From contig CALVER010000032.1 in NCBI GenBank assembly GCA_944326625.1, positions 1 to 11,378 on the forward strand: DNA of 11,378 nt. Reading direction: 5' to 3'. Below are positions 11,269 through 11,378 of this stretch, in pieces. The DNA is from Candidatus Gastranaerophilales bacterium. GTDB taxonomy: Bacteria > Cyanobacteriota > Vampirovibrionia > Gastranaerophilales > Gastranaerophilaceae. The notes beneath the pieces were generated by a model. That model worked only from the letters and a program-made list of their open reading frames with translations. It was not told the DNA's origin and searched no databases. Position 1 is the first letter of the stretch, and each line of letters opens with the position of its first letter. The position numbers and the translations under genes were made by a program.

Positions 11269-11321
11269 TTTTTGTTAGCTATACGTAACAAAAAATCGCA
11301 CTTAAAACAATTTTAATTGTT
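11269..11321. promoter_or_regulatory. Two inverted repeats in the leader of the next gene
   Basis: IR 1: TTTTTGTTA (11269-11277) and TAACAAAAA (11286-11294) with an 8-nt loop. IR 2: AACAATT (11306-11312) and AATTGTT (11315-11321) around TT. Both lie in AT-rich DNA upstream of the partial gene at 11359. They may be operator sites; neither is followed by a T-run in the hairpin 3' direction on the plus strand that would make a clear terminator. Confidence 0.45.
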
Positions 11322-11358
11322 CTTCTTTTGCAAAATGCTTATTGAGGAAGGATTTTCT

Positions 11359-11378
11359 GTGGTATTTGCAAAGCCCGT
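11359..11378 (+). CDS. Probable start of another gene (runs off the right edge)
   Basis: Six codons, GTG start, reading MVFAKP. A strong ribosome binding site GAGGAAGGA (11344-11352) ends 6 nt upstream of the GTG. The same frame is open from an ATG at 11335, but that start has no ribosome binding site and would place the Shine-Dalgarno sequence inside the gene. Too short to identify. Confidence 0.4.

Overview
The window reads as chromosomal DNA from a gut-type, AT-rich bacterium of the non-photosynthetic cyanobacterial sister lineage (Melainabacteria/Vampirovibrionia, most like Gastranaerophilales). This is an inference. It rests on the KKGFTLAEVL prepilin start at the left edge, the short NPNFSG motif near the N-terminus of an otherwise unrecognised 504-aa protein, a separate glyQ with no adjacent glyS, and the overall style of the genes. 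No marker gene proves it.

Layout, left to right. (1) 1-379: the first 12 codons of a type IV prepilin-like gene (minus) face a small HTH regulator (plus). Their promoters interlock within about 45 bp, and a 14-bp inverted repeat sits at the pilin transcription start. (2) 402-1010: a DinJ/YafQ-type toxin-antitoxin pair (minus) with its own consensus promoter and repeat-rich operator. (3) 1041-3942: a minus-strand operon of pgi, a small exported protein and trxB. (4) 3955-4074: a 120-bp repeat element (copy A). (5) 4082-8185: a minus-strand operon of glyQ followed by two tandem, paralogous APC amino-acid permeases. (6) 8234-9784: a divergent plus-strand gene for a large protein that looks like a degenerate protein kinase with a helical C-terminal region. 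(7) 9789-9909: copy B of the repeat element, inverted relative to A. (8) 9938-11210: several families of GC-rich palindromic dispersed repeats surrounding a two-gene unit, a P-loop kinase resembling animal-type phosphomevalonate kinase and a translationally coupled Lys-rich 46-aa peptide. (9) 11217-11378: AT-rich leader with inverted repeats and the probable first codons of another plus-strand gene.

How the genes relate: pgi (sugar phosphate isomerisation) and trxB (thioredoxin reduction) are housekeeping genes that share an operon with an envelope or exported protein of unknown role. glyQ and the two permeases form an apparent amino-acid uptake and charging unit. Most promoters are good sigma-70-type matches: two are perfect TTGACA-17-TATAAT, and several others use a TTGCAN -35 box. 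Two plus-strand genes have a -10 box exactly 6 nt before the ATG and no Shine-Dalgarno sequence, which suggests leaderless mRNAs.

The most unusual content is non-coding. Copies A and B have arms built of degenerate octamers (GNNAATAR, four units per side), lie a few bases after a stop codon in the same orientation relative to the gene they follow, bound a 5.7-kb block in inverted orientation, and in copy B carry a canonical G-quadruplex motif on the mRNA-sense strand. No CRISPR array, rRNA, tRNA or transposase gene was found.
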